A stretch of DNA of 64,000 nucleotides from Planococcus citri (GCF_950023065.1 NC_088678.1:26526580-26590579); one strand, 5' to 3'. Positions 43,190 to 54,053 are shown, counted from the stretch's first letter. The notes: generated from the sequence alone by a model not told the origin. A program made the numbers and translations.

Positions 43190-44140
43190 AACCAGCAGAA
43201 ACGAAAATGAACGAATCAAAGCTAGATCGAAACGGGACCACCTCAAGACCCCAAATATCATTTCTCCGGAAACTTACCTATCCGGATTTGAGCTTTGACC
43301 TATTTTCAACGTTCCAAATAGGTAAAACTCCAATTTCAACCATTCTGGAGCCTCCAGCAATTTTTTTTCATTCATTGAGAAATTTAAAATGCCATAGAAG
43401 GGGCTGTTTGCCTATCAACTTTTGTACAATTCATTTCTCCACGTACATCCAATGAGCAAAAAAAATGTACAAAAGTTGATAGGCAAACAGCCCCTTCTAT
43501 GGCATTTTAAATTTCTCAATGAATGAAAAAAAAAATTGATGGAGGCTCCAGAATAGTTGAAATTGGGGTTTTACCTATTCGGAATGTCGAAAATAGGTCG
43601 GAGCTCGATTTCAGATAGGTAGCATGGCAAAAGATGGAGTATTTAACATTTTCAAATTTTGCTGTTTTTTCCACTGGGCAAAAATACACATCTGAACCGG
43701 CAGACGCCGAATTTCGCGACAACCGCAAAAAATGGTTAAAGGCAACCCACATAGGCCCCAAATAAAGTTACATATTTGTGCTGAAGTTGATTTTTAACCG
43801 TTCCACAACAATTTTATGTTTCTGGAGAAATGATAAAAAATCGCTGGAGGCTCCAGAATGACTGGAATTGAGGTTTTACGAATTTCGATTGTCGTAATTG
43901 AGTTAGGGAAGCCATCTGAACCACTGTTCGAGAAAATTCCATTCTTCATCAATATTTTCTATTTTTGGTATTATAATATTGATAATTTTTCGGATTTTTC
44001 AATTTTCAAAAATTCACCAAAAATCGAGACATTAACTTCAGAACTTGAAATTTTGGATTTGGGATCCTGAGGTGGTCCCCTTTCGATCTAGCTTTGATTC
44101 GTTCGTTTTCGTTTCTGCCGGTTCAGGTAGTTCCCTTGTC
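43190..44140. mobile_element. Foldback element in L2 intron
   Basis: 'Ctgaaccagcagaaacgaaa' with 'tcaaagctagatcgaaacgg' near 43187-43241 returns inverted near 44075-44137. A second inverted pair (about 43264-43366 and 43526-43620) encloses the perfect 60-base hairpin described separately. 'Ctggagcctccagc' occurs in both orientations, as in families F1 and F2. No target duplication determined. Confidence 0.6.
43369..43525. repeat. Perfect 60-base inverted repeat with 37-base loop
   Basis: Arms 43369-43428 and 43466-43525 are exact reverse complements over 60 bases, flanked by T and A tracts that extend the pairing. They read from CATTCATTGAGAAA to CTTTTGTACA and back. It sits at the centre of a more diverged foldback element. 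A transcript would form a long hairpin with a short loop. Confidence 0.9.
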
Positions 44141-44976
44141 AGTTTTTTTGTCAAAATTGTCAAGTTCGATGTTGAAATTTTCAAAAATCCTGCTCTTTGT
44201 TCACGTGAAAAAAGCATTGCTCTACGTCAAAATTGCTAAAAAAAAAGTCCTAATTAAAGTTACATTTGTTTGCCAATTACATATATCGCAAAACACCAAT
44301 TAAGTTTTGCCAAAATTGCCGAAAAGTCTCAGATTTGAGTCAAAATTGTCCGAAAGTTCCATTCTATGTCAACATTTCCAATAATTCTAGTTTCTGTCAA
44401 AATTGCCAAGACGATCCTTCTTTTTTTGCCAATGATTGTCAAAAGGTACCGTTTTTTATTTGTGTGTGAAAATTTTTTTTTACCAAAATTGCTAAAAAGG
44501 ATCGCAAAAATTTGTCAGAAAGTTCCTTGTTTTACTAAAATGAGTAGGCCTAATAGAAAAATCTCAATTTTTCCCAAAATTTTTAAAAAGTTTTGTTTTT
44601 TTCAAAATTATTAAAACTTTTAAATTGTTGCCAATAAGTTCTGTTTTTGCCAAAATAGCTACCTACTACAAAAATCCTATTATTATTTTGCCAAAATTTT
44701 CAAATACTTAGTTTCTTTTATTCCGTTCATGTGAAAAAATCCAGTTTCTCGCCAAAATTACTGAAGAAGGTGCAACTTCTTGCCAAAATTGTGAAAAAGT
44801 TCCTTTTTTTCCAAAAATATCAAAAAGTTAACGTTTTTGTCAAAATATTCAAAAATTCAAAATTTTTGTCAAAAAGTTCTGCTTTTGCCGAAATTGCTAA
44901 AATTTCCAAAGATAATTAGTTCCAGTCCATGCCAAAGTTATTCTCATTGAGTTCAAATAGAAACCTTTTATGTATA

Positions 44977-47354
44977 CAGAGTGAGCCAAAAGTCAGTACC
45001 CCGATTTTCACGTTTTTGTTTTTCTTTAAAAAATCAAAAACTAAGCATCCTAGAAAAAAACTAACAACATCATGTCGATTCGAAATTTAATTCTCTACTA
45101 CTTTGATTTCATGAAATTTTTTTTGGACGCTTCCTTTCGCCACCAGATCGATTTTTGTGACTTGATGATTTTTATGAAAAAATTTTCAAAAGTTCATTTC
45201 AAAGAGTTTTAGTTTTTCTTTAAAAAATCAAAAACCAAGCATCCTAGAAAAAAACTAACGGCATTATGTCGATTGGAAATTTAATTCTCTACAACTTTGT
45301 TAACATGAAATTTTTTTTGGACGCTTCCTTTCGTCTCCGGATCAATTTTTATGAAGCTCAGTTGGAAAATTTTTCGAAAATTTTAGTTTTTTGTAAAAAA
45401 AATCAAAAACTAAGCATCCTAGAAAAAAACCAACAATATTATGTCGATTGGAAATTTAATTCTCTACAATTTTCTTCCATGTAATTTTTTCATAGCATGC
45501 TTCTTTTCATCTCCAGATCAATTTTAATGAAACTTTGCTTGCAAATTTTTCAAAAATTTCAGTTTTCTGTAAAAAAAATCAAAAACTACGCATCCTAGAA
45601 AAAAACTAACTGCATTATGTCGATTGGAAATTTGATTCTCTACAACTTTGTTACTTTTTTACCATTTTTTTTACCATTGTTATAATTTTAAAAAAACTTT
45701 AGATCAAGATTTTGAATTTTTGGCAAATTGCCAAATGGAAACAAGAAAGTAAAAAAATTGAATTTTTCAAAAGTTCATTTCAAAATTTCCAATTGCTAGA
45801 ATGTCATTAGTTTTTTCTAGGATGCTTAGTTTTTGATTTTTGTCAAAAAAACTAAGAGTCTAAAATTTTTTGTGATGAACATTTGAAAAATTTGCAAGCT
45901 GAGTTTCATTAAAATCAATCTGGAGGTAAAAGGAAGCGTTCAAAACAAATTGCATGATCACAAAGTAGTGGAGAATCAAATTTCCAATCGACATAATGCA
46001 GTTAGTTTTTTTCTAGGATGCTTAGTTTTTGATTTTTTTTACAGAAAACTGAAATTTTTGAAAAATTTGCAAGCAAAGTTTCATTAAAATTGATCTGGAG
46101 ATGAAAAGAAGCATCCTACGAAAAAATTACAATGAAGAAAGTTGTAGAGAATTAAATTTCCAATCGACATAATGCCGTTAGTTTTTTTCTAGGATGCTTA
46201 GTTTTTGATTTTTTTTACAGAAAACTGAAATTTTTGAAAAATTTACAAGCAAAGTTTCATTAAAATTGATCTGGAGATGAAAAGAAGCATCCTACGAAAA
46301 AATTACAATGAGGAAAGTTGTAGAGAATTAAATTTCCAATCGACACAATGCTGTTAGTTTTTTTCTAGGATGCTTAATTTTTGATTTTTTTTACAAAAAA
46401 CTAAAATTTTCGAAAAATTTGCCAACTGAGCTTCATAAAAATTGATCTGGAGACGAAAGGAAGCGTCCAAAAAAATTTCACGTTAACAAAGTTGTAGAGA
46501 ATTAAATTTCCAATCGACATAATGCCGTTAGTTTTTTTCTAGGATGCTTGGTTTTTGATTTTTTAAAGAAAAACTAAAACTCTTTGAAATGAACTTTTGA
46601 AAATTTTTTCATAAAAATCATCAAGTCACAAAAGTCAATCTGGTGGCGAAAGGAAGCGTCCAAAAAAAATTTCATGAGAACAAAGTTGTAGAGAATTAAA
46701 TTTCGAATCGACATGATGCTGTTAGTTTTTTTCTAGGATGCTTAGTTTTTGATTTTTTTTACAGAAAACTGAAATTTTTGAAAAATTTGCAAGCAAAGTT
46801 TCATTAAAATTGATCTGGAGATGAAAAGAAGCATCCTACGAAAAAATTACAATGAGGAAAGTTGTAGAGAATTAAATTTCCAATCGACATAATGCTGTTA
46901 GTTTTTTTCTAGGATGCTTAATTTTTGATTTTTTTTACAAAAAACTAAAATTTTCGAAAAATTTGCCAACTGAGCTTCATAAAAATTGATCTGGAGACGA
47001 AAGGAAGCGTCCAAAAAAAATTTCATGTTAACAAAGTTGTAGAGAATTAAATTTCCAATCGACATAATGCCGTTAGTTTTCTTCTAGGATGCTTGGTTTT
47101 TGATTTTTTAAAGAAAAACTAAAACTCTTTGAAATGAACTTTTGAAAATTTTTTCATAAAAATCATCAAGTCACAAAAGTCAATCTGGTGGCGAAAGGAA
47201 GCGTCCATAAAAAATTTCATGAGAACAAAGTTGTAGAGAATTAAATTTCGAATCGACATGATGTTGTTAGTTTTTTTCTAGGATGCTTAGTTTTTGATTT
47301 TTTAAAGAAAAACAAAAACGTGAAAATCGGGGTACTGACTTTTGGCCCACTCTG
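44977..47354. mobile_element. 2.4 kb foldback element with mariner-like ends
   Basis: Ends CAGAGTGAGCCAAAAGTC and the inverse of CAGAGTGGGCCAAAAGTC match with one mismatch. TA lies on both sides (44975-44976 and 47355-47356). Each arm is an array of units of about 170-195 bases marked by 'gcatcctagaaaaaaactaa': four in one orientation (about 45045-45590) and nine inverted (about 45805-47267). Units also share 'gtcgattggaaatttaattc' and 'acgcttcctttcg'. No transposase frame. TA duplications and the tip resemble Tc1/mariner-type elements. Confidence 0.82.
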
Positions 47355-47478
47355 TATTTGTGTGCATGTGACTGTTTTCTCATAACTCGCGCATGGCATG
47401 TTACCTGCTGTTCCCCTCATTGCACTAATTCGATAATTACAATTCTAGGTTCACTTGAAGTAAGCTACGTCTCTGAAA

Positions 47479-49374
47479 ATGACTGAAACCACTTCTGAGG
47501 TGTGTGATATCTTTCAACTGAACCCACCAAAGCTGCAAGAATTAGCAATGATCGCTATTAATCTGCAAATATGGCGAGATGAATTGAAGAAATTACGTAC
47601 ATGCGATACCTGGGAACAGTTTGATCCATACGAACATTCTAGAAACATTTTATTAGAAACTTACTTGCCTCAGTTGCCTGTTTTACAATCTGGTATCTAT
47701 CGCATGCTTAAAAAATATGTCAAGATATTTGGCTTTTCATTGAGAGCGTGGGCAATGAGTCATTATGCAATTATATTTCGTCCCTTTTGTAACCATCAGT
47801 GTGACAAAGATGTGTTAAAATACTTCGATGATTTTGTATGCGATTTCGACGGTAGTATACATGAAGATTGGACAGCCAAGCGCATGATGCAATGTCAAAG
47901 ATTTGATGTTAGGGAAAGGTTCTCCATTGCTTGTATGCATTTTTTCGAAGACGACATCAAAGAAATGTGGCCACTTGTATCGGAAAATGAGCAGAGCTAC
48001 AATGTCAAGTTTGAAAAAAACCCACTATTATGTTACTGGATTTACCGTCTTACAAATACATTGGATAAGATACAAAGCAGCAGGAATGATTCTGTTGATG
48101 AAATAATGATTAAAAGGTGCACCAATCATAGAGCAGCGGTAAAATATTTTTGGAATCGCATGCCTTTGGAAAATCGAGTGAGGACGGCCATCACCCTTTG
48201 TGATTATGATGAGGGTATGGACGAGTACTTCATGAATTTTATTTTGCCAAAATTGTATGATAAACAGCTCGCACAAGTTGTCAGAGAGAAAGGCAGTAAA
48301 ATTATGCATTTATTGTTGAGAGACGATTATTACAAGGAAGAGTTCGTTTTAAGGGCTTGGATACATATTAAAAATGTTGTGAGCGAACGTGATTTTACCA
48401 ATCTCGTTGCGAAAATGTTGTTAACTCAGGGTATTTGCAAGAAATTGAAGTATGAGTTTGAACGCGATCCCGACAGCCTAGTGTATTTGTATTGTGAAAT
48501 ATGGAACAGTGCTCCAAATGATTTGAAACGATTTGCAATCAGAGTCATTTTATCTGACAGCAAGTTATTCAAAAAAAGATGTTCGATTATTCACGGTTTT
48601 CAATTGTATTCAAACGACGTCGAGTTCCTATTCACGATTTTGTCTGATGCAAGCGTCAAAGAAAGAAGCTCATTTTGGCATACTTGCTGGCATCATTTGA
48701 TTGTGGAGATTCGAAGCGTACATTTGCAACAAATGATGAGACTTTGTTTAGTAAATGAGCGCGAGATTATTCAATTTAAAGAAAAAGTCATCGCAACGAA
48801 TACAAAATTACATGACTTCTGTGTTTCATTAATCCATCGTTCACATTTTGGTAAATTAAATAAATTTATAGATTTTTTGTGGTCTGACATACAAGCAACG
48901 AGAAATTTCAAACAGCAAATACTCCTGTCAGCTTTTTTCACTAAAGATTGTTACTTTAATCGTATAATTGTCCGAAATCCGAAATACTTTAACGAATTCG
49001 TCAACGAGGCCTATAGCAACGTTGATCTATCCAACGACTTTAAAAATCAACTCATGTTGTCTCCTTCGGTACAATCTTGTTTGTCAAACTATGCTCGTTC
49101 ATTTTGCTGTCTGGATGAAATAATGGAGTTCATCGACACTTTCGTTTTGAGAGATGAGACTCTAGTGCAGATCAAAATGCGCATGATAGATTCGTTAAAA
49201 GAGCGTTTGTCTTCAGATGGAATGAGTCCACGTGATTTACGTTTGTTGGGGTTATCGAATAAATTTTTATTGTGGTGTTTGGGGAGCGAGGAGGAAGTTA
49301 CAAAATTCGAGCTGAACTTTAATCCGGAATTTAGCATAGTAAACCTATATCAAATGTCTGATAACTCAGCTTGA
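47479..49374 (+). CDS. Family L gene L2 (unrecognised 631 aa protein)
   Basis: A single coding exon (exon start 47449 after ATTCTAG, 30 bases before the ATG). It begins 'MTETTSEVCDIFQLNPPKLQ' and includes 'MMQCQRFDVRERFSIACMHF', 'FEDDIKEMWPLVSEN', 'FWHTCWHHLIVEIRSVHLQ' and 'SLKERLSSDGMSPRDLRLL'. It ends 'NLYQMSDNSA'. Paralogue of L1 in inverse orientation. Differences are spread as substitutions and small indels with the frame intact over more than 600 codons, which argues for selection on protein sequence. No signal peptide or known motif recognised; mostly helical in appearance. Probably shares a promoter region with gene C. Function unknown. Confidence 0.87.
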   Translation: MTETTSEVCDIFQLNPPKLQELAMIAINLQIWRDELKKLRTCDTWEQFDPYEHSRNILLETYLPQLPVLQSGIYRMLKKYVKIFGFSLRAWAMSHYAIIFRPFCNHQCDKDVLKYFDDFVCDFDGSIHEDWTAKRMMQCQRFDVRERFSIACMHFFEDDIKEMWPLVSENEQSYNVKFEKNPLLCYWIYRLTNTLDKIQSSRNDSVDEIMIKRCTNHRAAVKYFWNRMPLENRVRTAITLCDYDEGMDEYFMNFILPKLYDKQLAQVVREKGSKIMHLLLRDDYYKEEFVLRAWIHIKNVVSERDFTNLVAKMLLTQGICKKLKYEFERDPDSLVYLYCEIWNSAPNDLKRFAIRVILSDSKLFKKRCSIIHGFQLYSNDVEFLFTILSDASVKERSSFWHTCWHHLIVEIRSVHLQQMMRLCLVNEREIIQFKEKVIATNTKLHDFCVSLIHRSHFGKLNKFIDFLWSDIQATRNFKQQILLSAFFTKDCYFNRIIVRNPKYFNEFVNEAYSNVDLSNDFKNQLMLSPSVQSCLSNYARSFCCLDEIMEFIDTFVLRDETLVQIKMRMIDSLKERLSSDGMSPRDLRLLGLSNKFLLWCLGSEEEVTKFELNFNPEFSIVNLYQMSDNSA

Positions 49375-49512
49375 CATATTTTATACAAATGTGACCTGTC
49401 TATAGCGATTCGGTTTAGGTATACTTAATTTTAACTTTTTCATTCGTCAACTCATTCATTGGTACTCTCATTTTGTTTTATTTTTCAAGATTGAGTTGAA
49501 TAGTTTAACTTA

Positions 49513-51334
49513 TAGTCCGGCATATGACAATAGGAGTAATTGCACCCCCCCCCCCGTCGATCCTCCGGGGCAACTGTTGTCTTGAAGGGTACATCCTAAG
49601 AAACATTTTAAAGCAAACTTGCCCAAAAAAAAGTTGGCCTTACTTACAAAATGGCGGCCATTTTGATTGACAGGTCAGCCGAAATCGCAGATTTTGCGTT
49701 TCAACATAGGACTTGCACGAAATTTTTCAAACCTTACAAACGTAGATCGAAAGATCGTGCAAAAATTCATCATCTGTCAAAATTTAAAGTGCTCAAGTGC
49801 GTTTTTCGATTTTTGGTGAATTTTTGAAAATCCAATTTAGGCCAAAAATGAGGAAAAAAATCAAAATTTTACCAAATTGCCCAAGAAAGCTGAAATTTGA
49901 GATGTACCCTATTTTCAACATACCAAATCGATTGGAAACGGTTTCAACCCGTTTTGAGCAGTTCTGGAGCCTCCAGCAGATTTTTTAAACTCGAAATTCG
50001 CACAAAATTTCATCTAATTGAAGTTGTAAAGCTGAAATTTATTCTGAAAACTAATTTCAATACGCTACGAAGTACTGCAAGTGAATTTCAAGTCATTTTG
50101 GAGCCTCCAGCGACTCTTTAAAAATTCCTGAAGCCTCCAGCAGATTTTTGAAACTTTAAATTTTCACAAAATTTCATCAAATAGTGATGGAATGCCGAAA
50201 TTCATTCTGCAAACTAATTTCAATACGCTAAGAAGTCGACTGCTGGTGGTTTTCAAGTCGTTTTGGACCATCCAGCGACTTTGTGAAAAGTTGTATGGCG
50301 TTTTTTGGAAAATTAGGATTTCCTAATTGTAGCTGGAAGCTTTAAAACCATTTGAAACCGCCATGTGGTCTGCGAAGTAAATTTCAGCTTACCAACTCCA
50401 TTTGATAAATTAATGTTGCGGGAATTTCAAGTTTCAATTTATAATTATCTTAATCATTTCCTACACTGTTAATACATAAGCCGACTTTGTAAATGCAGCA
50501 ATGCTGCCTATTGCAAAAAATAAAGTTGATTTGATTTGATCTACTGTGGAGGCTCCAGTAATTTTCAAAAATTCGCTGGAGGCTCCAAAACGACTTGAAC
50601 CCACCTGAAGTCGTCTTCAGAGGGTGTTAAAATTGGAGTGTAAAGTAAATTTCTGCTTTCCACCAACATTTTGATGAAATTTCGTGAAAATTTAAAGTTT
50701 CAAAAAATCTGCTGGAGGCTTTAGGAATTTTCAAAGACATTGCTGGAGGCTCCAAAACGACTTGAAATTCACCTGCGGTACTTCGTAGCGTATTGAAATT
50801 AGTTTTCAGAATAAATTTCAGCTTTACAACTTCAATTTAATGGAATTTTGTGGGAATTTCGAGTTTCAAAAATCTGCTGGAGGCTCCAGAACTGCTCAAA
50901 ACGGGTTGAAACCGTTTCCAATCGATTTGGTACGTCGAAAATAGGGTATATCCCAAATTTAAGCTTTCTTGGTCAATTTGGTAAAATTTTGATTTTTCCC
51001 TCATTTTTGGCCTAAATTGGATTTTCAAAAATTCACCAAAAATCTAAAAACGCACTTTAGCACTTGACATTTTGACAGGTGATAAATTTTTGCATGATCT
51101 TTCGATCTACCTTTGTAAGGTTTGAAAAATTTTCGTGCAAGTCCTATGTTGAAACGCAAAATCTGCGATTTTTGGCTGACCTGTCAATCAAAATGGCCGC
51201 CATTTTGTAAGTAAGGCCAACTTTTTTTGGGCCAGTTTGCTTTAAAATGTTCCTTAGGATGTCCCCTTAAAAAGAAAGTTGTCCTGGTGGATCGGCGGGA
51301 GGTGCAATTACTACTATTGTCATATGTCGGACTA
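49513..51334. mobile_element. Foldback MITE, family F1 copy 3, with TTA target duplication
   Basis: Tips TAGTCCGGCATATGACAATA and the inverse of TAGTCCGACATATGACAATA match with one difference. TTA lies on both sides (49510-49512 and 51335-51337). Arms carry 'aaatggcggccattttgatt', 'caggtcagccgaaatcgca' and 'ggagcctccagc' in inverse pairs. TTA duplications suggest PIF/Harbinger-type mobilisation, although a TA duplication cannot be excluded. No transposase. A short retroposon tail is inserted at 50438-50540. Confidence 0.85.
50438..50540 (+). mobile_element. Very short non-LTR retroposon tail with (TTGAT)n end
   Basis: Inserted in the right arm of the F1 element; the arm without it reads 'aagtttcaaaaatctactgg'. 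The inserted about 100 bases end 'aataaagttgatttgatttg', a polyadenylation-like hexamer followed by a TTGAT-type simple tail. This is typical of 3' ends of some non-LTR retroelements. Only the 3' end is present, so the family cannot be named. Confidence 0.6.
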
Positions 51335-51337
51335 TTA

Positions 51338-52904
51338 GGCTACTATTATTCTTACGAGTATATTAATTTTATGACTTTTTTTTTTTAAATTTGAAATTAC
51401 TGCCATGAGATTATTAGTTCGTTCAATTGTATTGTTTTATCTATCAATAATATTTTTAGATATTTTATGTACCTACCTAATGCTTAGGTGCTTACCTATT
51501 TACGTGTTGTAATCTTATGAGCTGTTCGGGTAATTTTATTCATTGTTTGTTTAGGGTTACTTTGTTTGTGATTCGCCGAATCAACCCCAAAAAATATAAA
51601 CATGATGTAGGTAAATTTTGTTTATCTGAACCTCAGAGTAAAATATTTGCGCGTAGTAGTAATTTAATACCTATCTATCTAAAAAAAAAAAAAAAAAAAA
51701 AAAAAAATGGAAATATAAGTACCTACATACTTTGGGCGACTTACAAAATTGCTTCGAAAAATTATTAAAAAATTACCTTGTTTCGTAATATGCCCAGGAA
51801 AAAATGACTGAAAATTCATAATTTTAAAGAAGTCCCAATAACACTAGAAAGCAAGTCACAATTCACAAACAATCTATGAGAAAATAACAGCTGCGAAACT
51901 GGTGATACCTAAATCGTTGTAAAAATAGGTGAAAAAACAACTATAGGTAGAAAATTGAAAACAGTCATTAGAATTTTGTTCCTCGATTACTAGAGAATTG
52001 GTGAGAAAAAAAATCATTGTAAAATCACTAAAAACTTGCTAAAAAAAATCGGTGCAAAAATAAATTATCCAAACTTCAAATTCTAATAAAAAGGGTACCA
52101 CCTCATGTGTTAGAATGGACAACTATGAAAAAGAAGTGGTTGGCGTTGCACTGTGAACCATTCCGTGAACAAAAGATTTTTTTTACACAGATTTTAGAAG
52201 ATTTAGATTCCATTTGAAAATGGATTTTGGATTTTACTTTAAAAAAGAAGACTCTTAAAGTTTTGAAAGTTGATGAACAGAATCTAAAAAGCGTCGAAAA
52301 AAGAGATTTCAAGATTAAAACCTGAGAACCTATTCAGCCTTCAAAGTACTCACTGTTTTGAGCATTCCATTTACTGGTACTATTGATCAACTCTTAGTCT
52401 ACCCTTAAGTTACTTTCTTCAGCCGTACACATGCTCCTCCTATTCCTACTCGGTTCTCTCACACCTCATTTTTTTATTATTATTTTTTTTTCCAAAAAAT
52501 GGAAAATTTGCTCGTTTTTATTGAAAAAAATTGTAATTATCCATCACAACCGATTATTAAGGTACAGAAGAACTTAAAAAGTGAATGGAACTGAATTAGG
52601 ATTTGGAAGGAGAAAAATAAAATCGGTCGAGTTGTGTAAATTAATAATTGAAGTCCAAATCAAAGTTAATTTTTGTATATTATATGTACATACTTTTGTA
52701 ATGAAATGCATAAATAAATGTACATATAAGTACCTACTTAATTATTACATTCACAATACCTACCTAACTCAACAGCTCACACAAAGAAAAAAAAATTACT
52801 CCAAAAGTGTACAAGTGAGTTCATATTCACCGACAGAAACATTACGATGAATATTAAATAAAAAATTACACATTTGTGATCGTTATTCGACAACATTACA
52901 ATAC
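51338..52904. other. AT-rich stretch between the F1 element and gene D
   Basis: Contains the 51530-51650 block shared in inverse with 27770-27900, a poly(A) run at about 51679-51706, and from about 52130 sequence homologous to that downstream of gene C (about 36640-39110, minus its insertion). No gene recognised. The frame at 52581-52850 has no support. Confidence 0.45.
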
Positions 52905-53551
52905 CTATTCCATATCCGATTCCACTTCCGATGATGATGATGTTGTATCGTCGTCATCGTCTCGAGTATTCTCCCAACTGAAATTAAAAACAATGATTAT
53001 TTATTTAGGTTGACCCTTACGAAACAAAAAATAATGAAAAATAAGTCTTACACTTTTCGTAATAAGGAATGCAACTTCCTCAACTCATTACGTAATCTCT
53101 TCGCATCTTTTTCGACACTGGATTGCTCTAGGTTTAAAGATGGAAATTTTCGGAAACCGTATCCCTCCACGGAAGAATGATTCAGATTGTTGTTGGAATG
53201 CGCGTTACGCTGAAATAAAATCCATATACTTGTTGATAACTAAATATTTACAAATAAAATTACGAAGTAGGTAAATACTCTTATAGTTCTTACGCTTAAG
53301 GCAATGTAGTTGTCGTGATCGGGAACCATTTTCAATCTAAATTCGAACGGCATATCCATGCCAAAGGCTCTCCGTTCAAATTTATTGTCATCAACCTGGA
53401 TGAAGCCCATTATTTTTAAATACCAGTGGAAGATACTGCGCGAAATATCTCTCTGTGACATCTTATTCTTCGCATTTTCTTGTTGCAAACTATGTAACAG
53501 TTCCATAACATCAATTTCGTCGGCCATTACCGTGTCACAATCAGATTCCAT
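52905..53551 (-). CDS. Family S gene D (unrecognised small protein, 162 aa)
   Basis: Exons 53551-53294, 53209-53052 and 52977-52905 on the minus strand; introns of 84 and 74 bases with GT-AG ends. It starts 'MESDCDTVMADEIDVMELLH' and continues 'FHWYLKIMGFIQVDDNKFER'. Exon 2 gives 'PSLNLEQSSVEKDAKRLRNE' (likely coiled coil). Exon 3 gives 'WENTRDDDDDTTSSSSEVES' then 'DME', a strongly acidic tail. This is the most complete family member: it retains the upstream Met and the tail. Codon-position-biased differences from gene C and preserved splice sites argue for a real gene. No known domain recognised. Confidence 0.78.
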
Positions 53552-53799
53552 TTTTGCAAAAAAAAAAAAAAATCAACGCACTTAAGAGATTTTAATGTTT
53601 CGCCGTGGAAGCCGAATTACGTTACTAAGACTAACACAGGATCATCGGATATTTTCGTTCCAGAGAAGTCCGTCGCAATCTATAGCGAAAAGGACCACAT
53701 GTGCCAACAGTGCCACACAGAATCAACCATAACTGTCCACCGTCCCAGTCCAGGAGAAAAGGTTGCACTTTGTCAATTCATCAATTGTAATACTGGAAT
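53552..53799. promoter_or_regulatory. Putative bidirectional promoter of gene D and orphan first exon
   Basis: Same head-to-head layout and similar length as between gene C and L2. The call rests on arrangement and paralogy; no core promoter element is obvious. Confidence 0.3.
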
Positions 53800-54053
53800 C
53801 AGTTTCACATGCGTATTTCTACGTCCTTTTATCATTTGTAACTCCTGTGGTCTTTTTGTTATATTTCAACGTGGTCTGGCTTATTACATAAAAGAAAAGT
53901 GATGTTTGAACTACATACCTACGTATTTTTTGTTATTTCTACGTATGGTAGGCTACATTTATGTATACACAATGATCATTAGTCAACAACATTTTCAAGT
54001 GAAATATCGTGAGGCGAGGTTCGAAGTATCTATTCCAGGCTGTTAAATAATTG
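53800..54053 (+). other. Orphan family L non-coding first exon (copy near gene D)
   Basis: Plus-strand block matching the L2 first exon ('tatttctacgtcc', 'ctcctgtggtctttttgtta', 'caagtgaaatatcgtgagg'), ending 'ttaaataattg' then GTGAGT. The following 54054-54473 matches the L1 first intron in inverse. No family L coding exon follows before 64000, but low-complexity intron-type sequence reappears at 62.5-64 kb, so a coding exon may lie just beyond the window. Confidence 0.5.

Larger units (their letters stand above)
42912..47448 (+). other. First intron of gene L2 (inferred), filled with repeats
   Basis: Bounded by GTGAGT and ATTCTAG. Contents in order: T/A low-complexity sequence (42.95-43.12 kb), a foldback element (43.19-44.14 kb), more low-complexity sequence (44.15-44.93 kb) and the 2.4 kb foldback element (44977-47354). 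No coding potential; frames of 60-107 codons are repeat artefacts. Confidence 0.55.
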
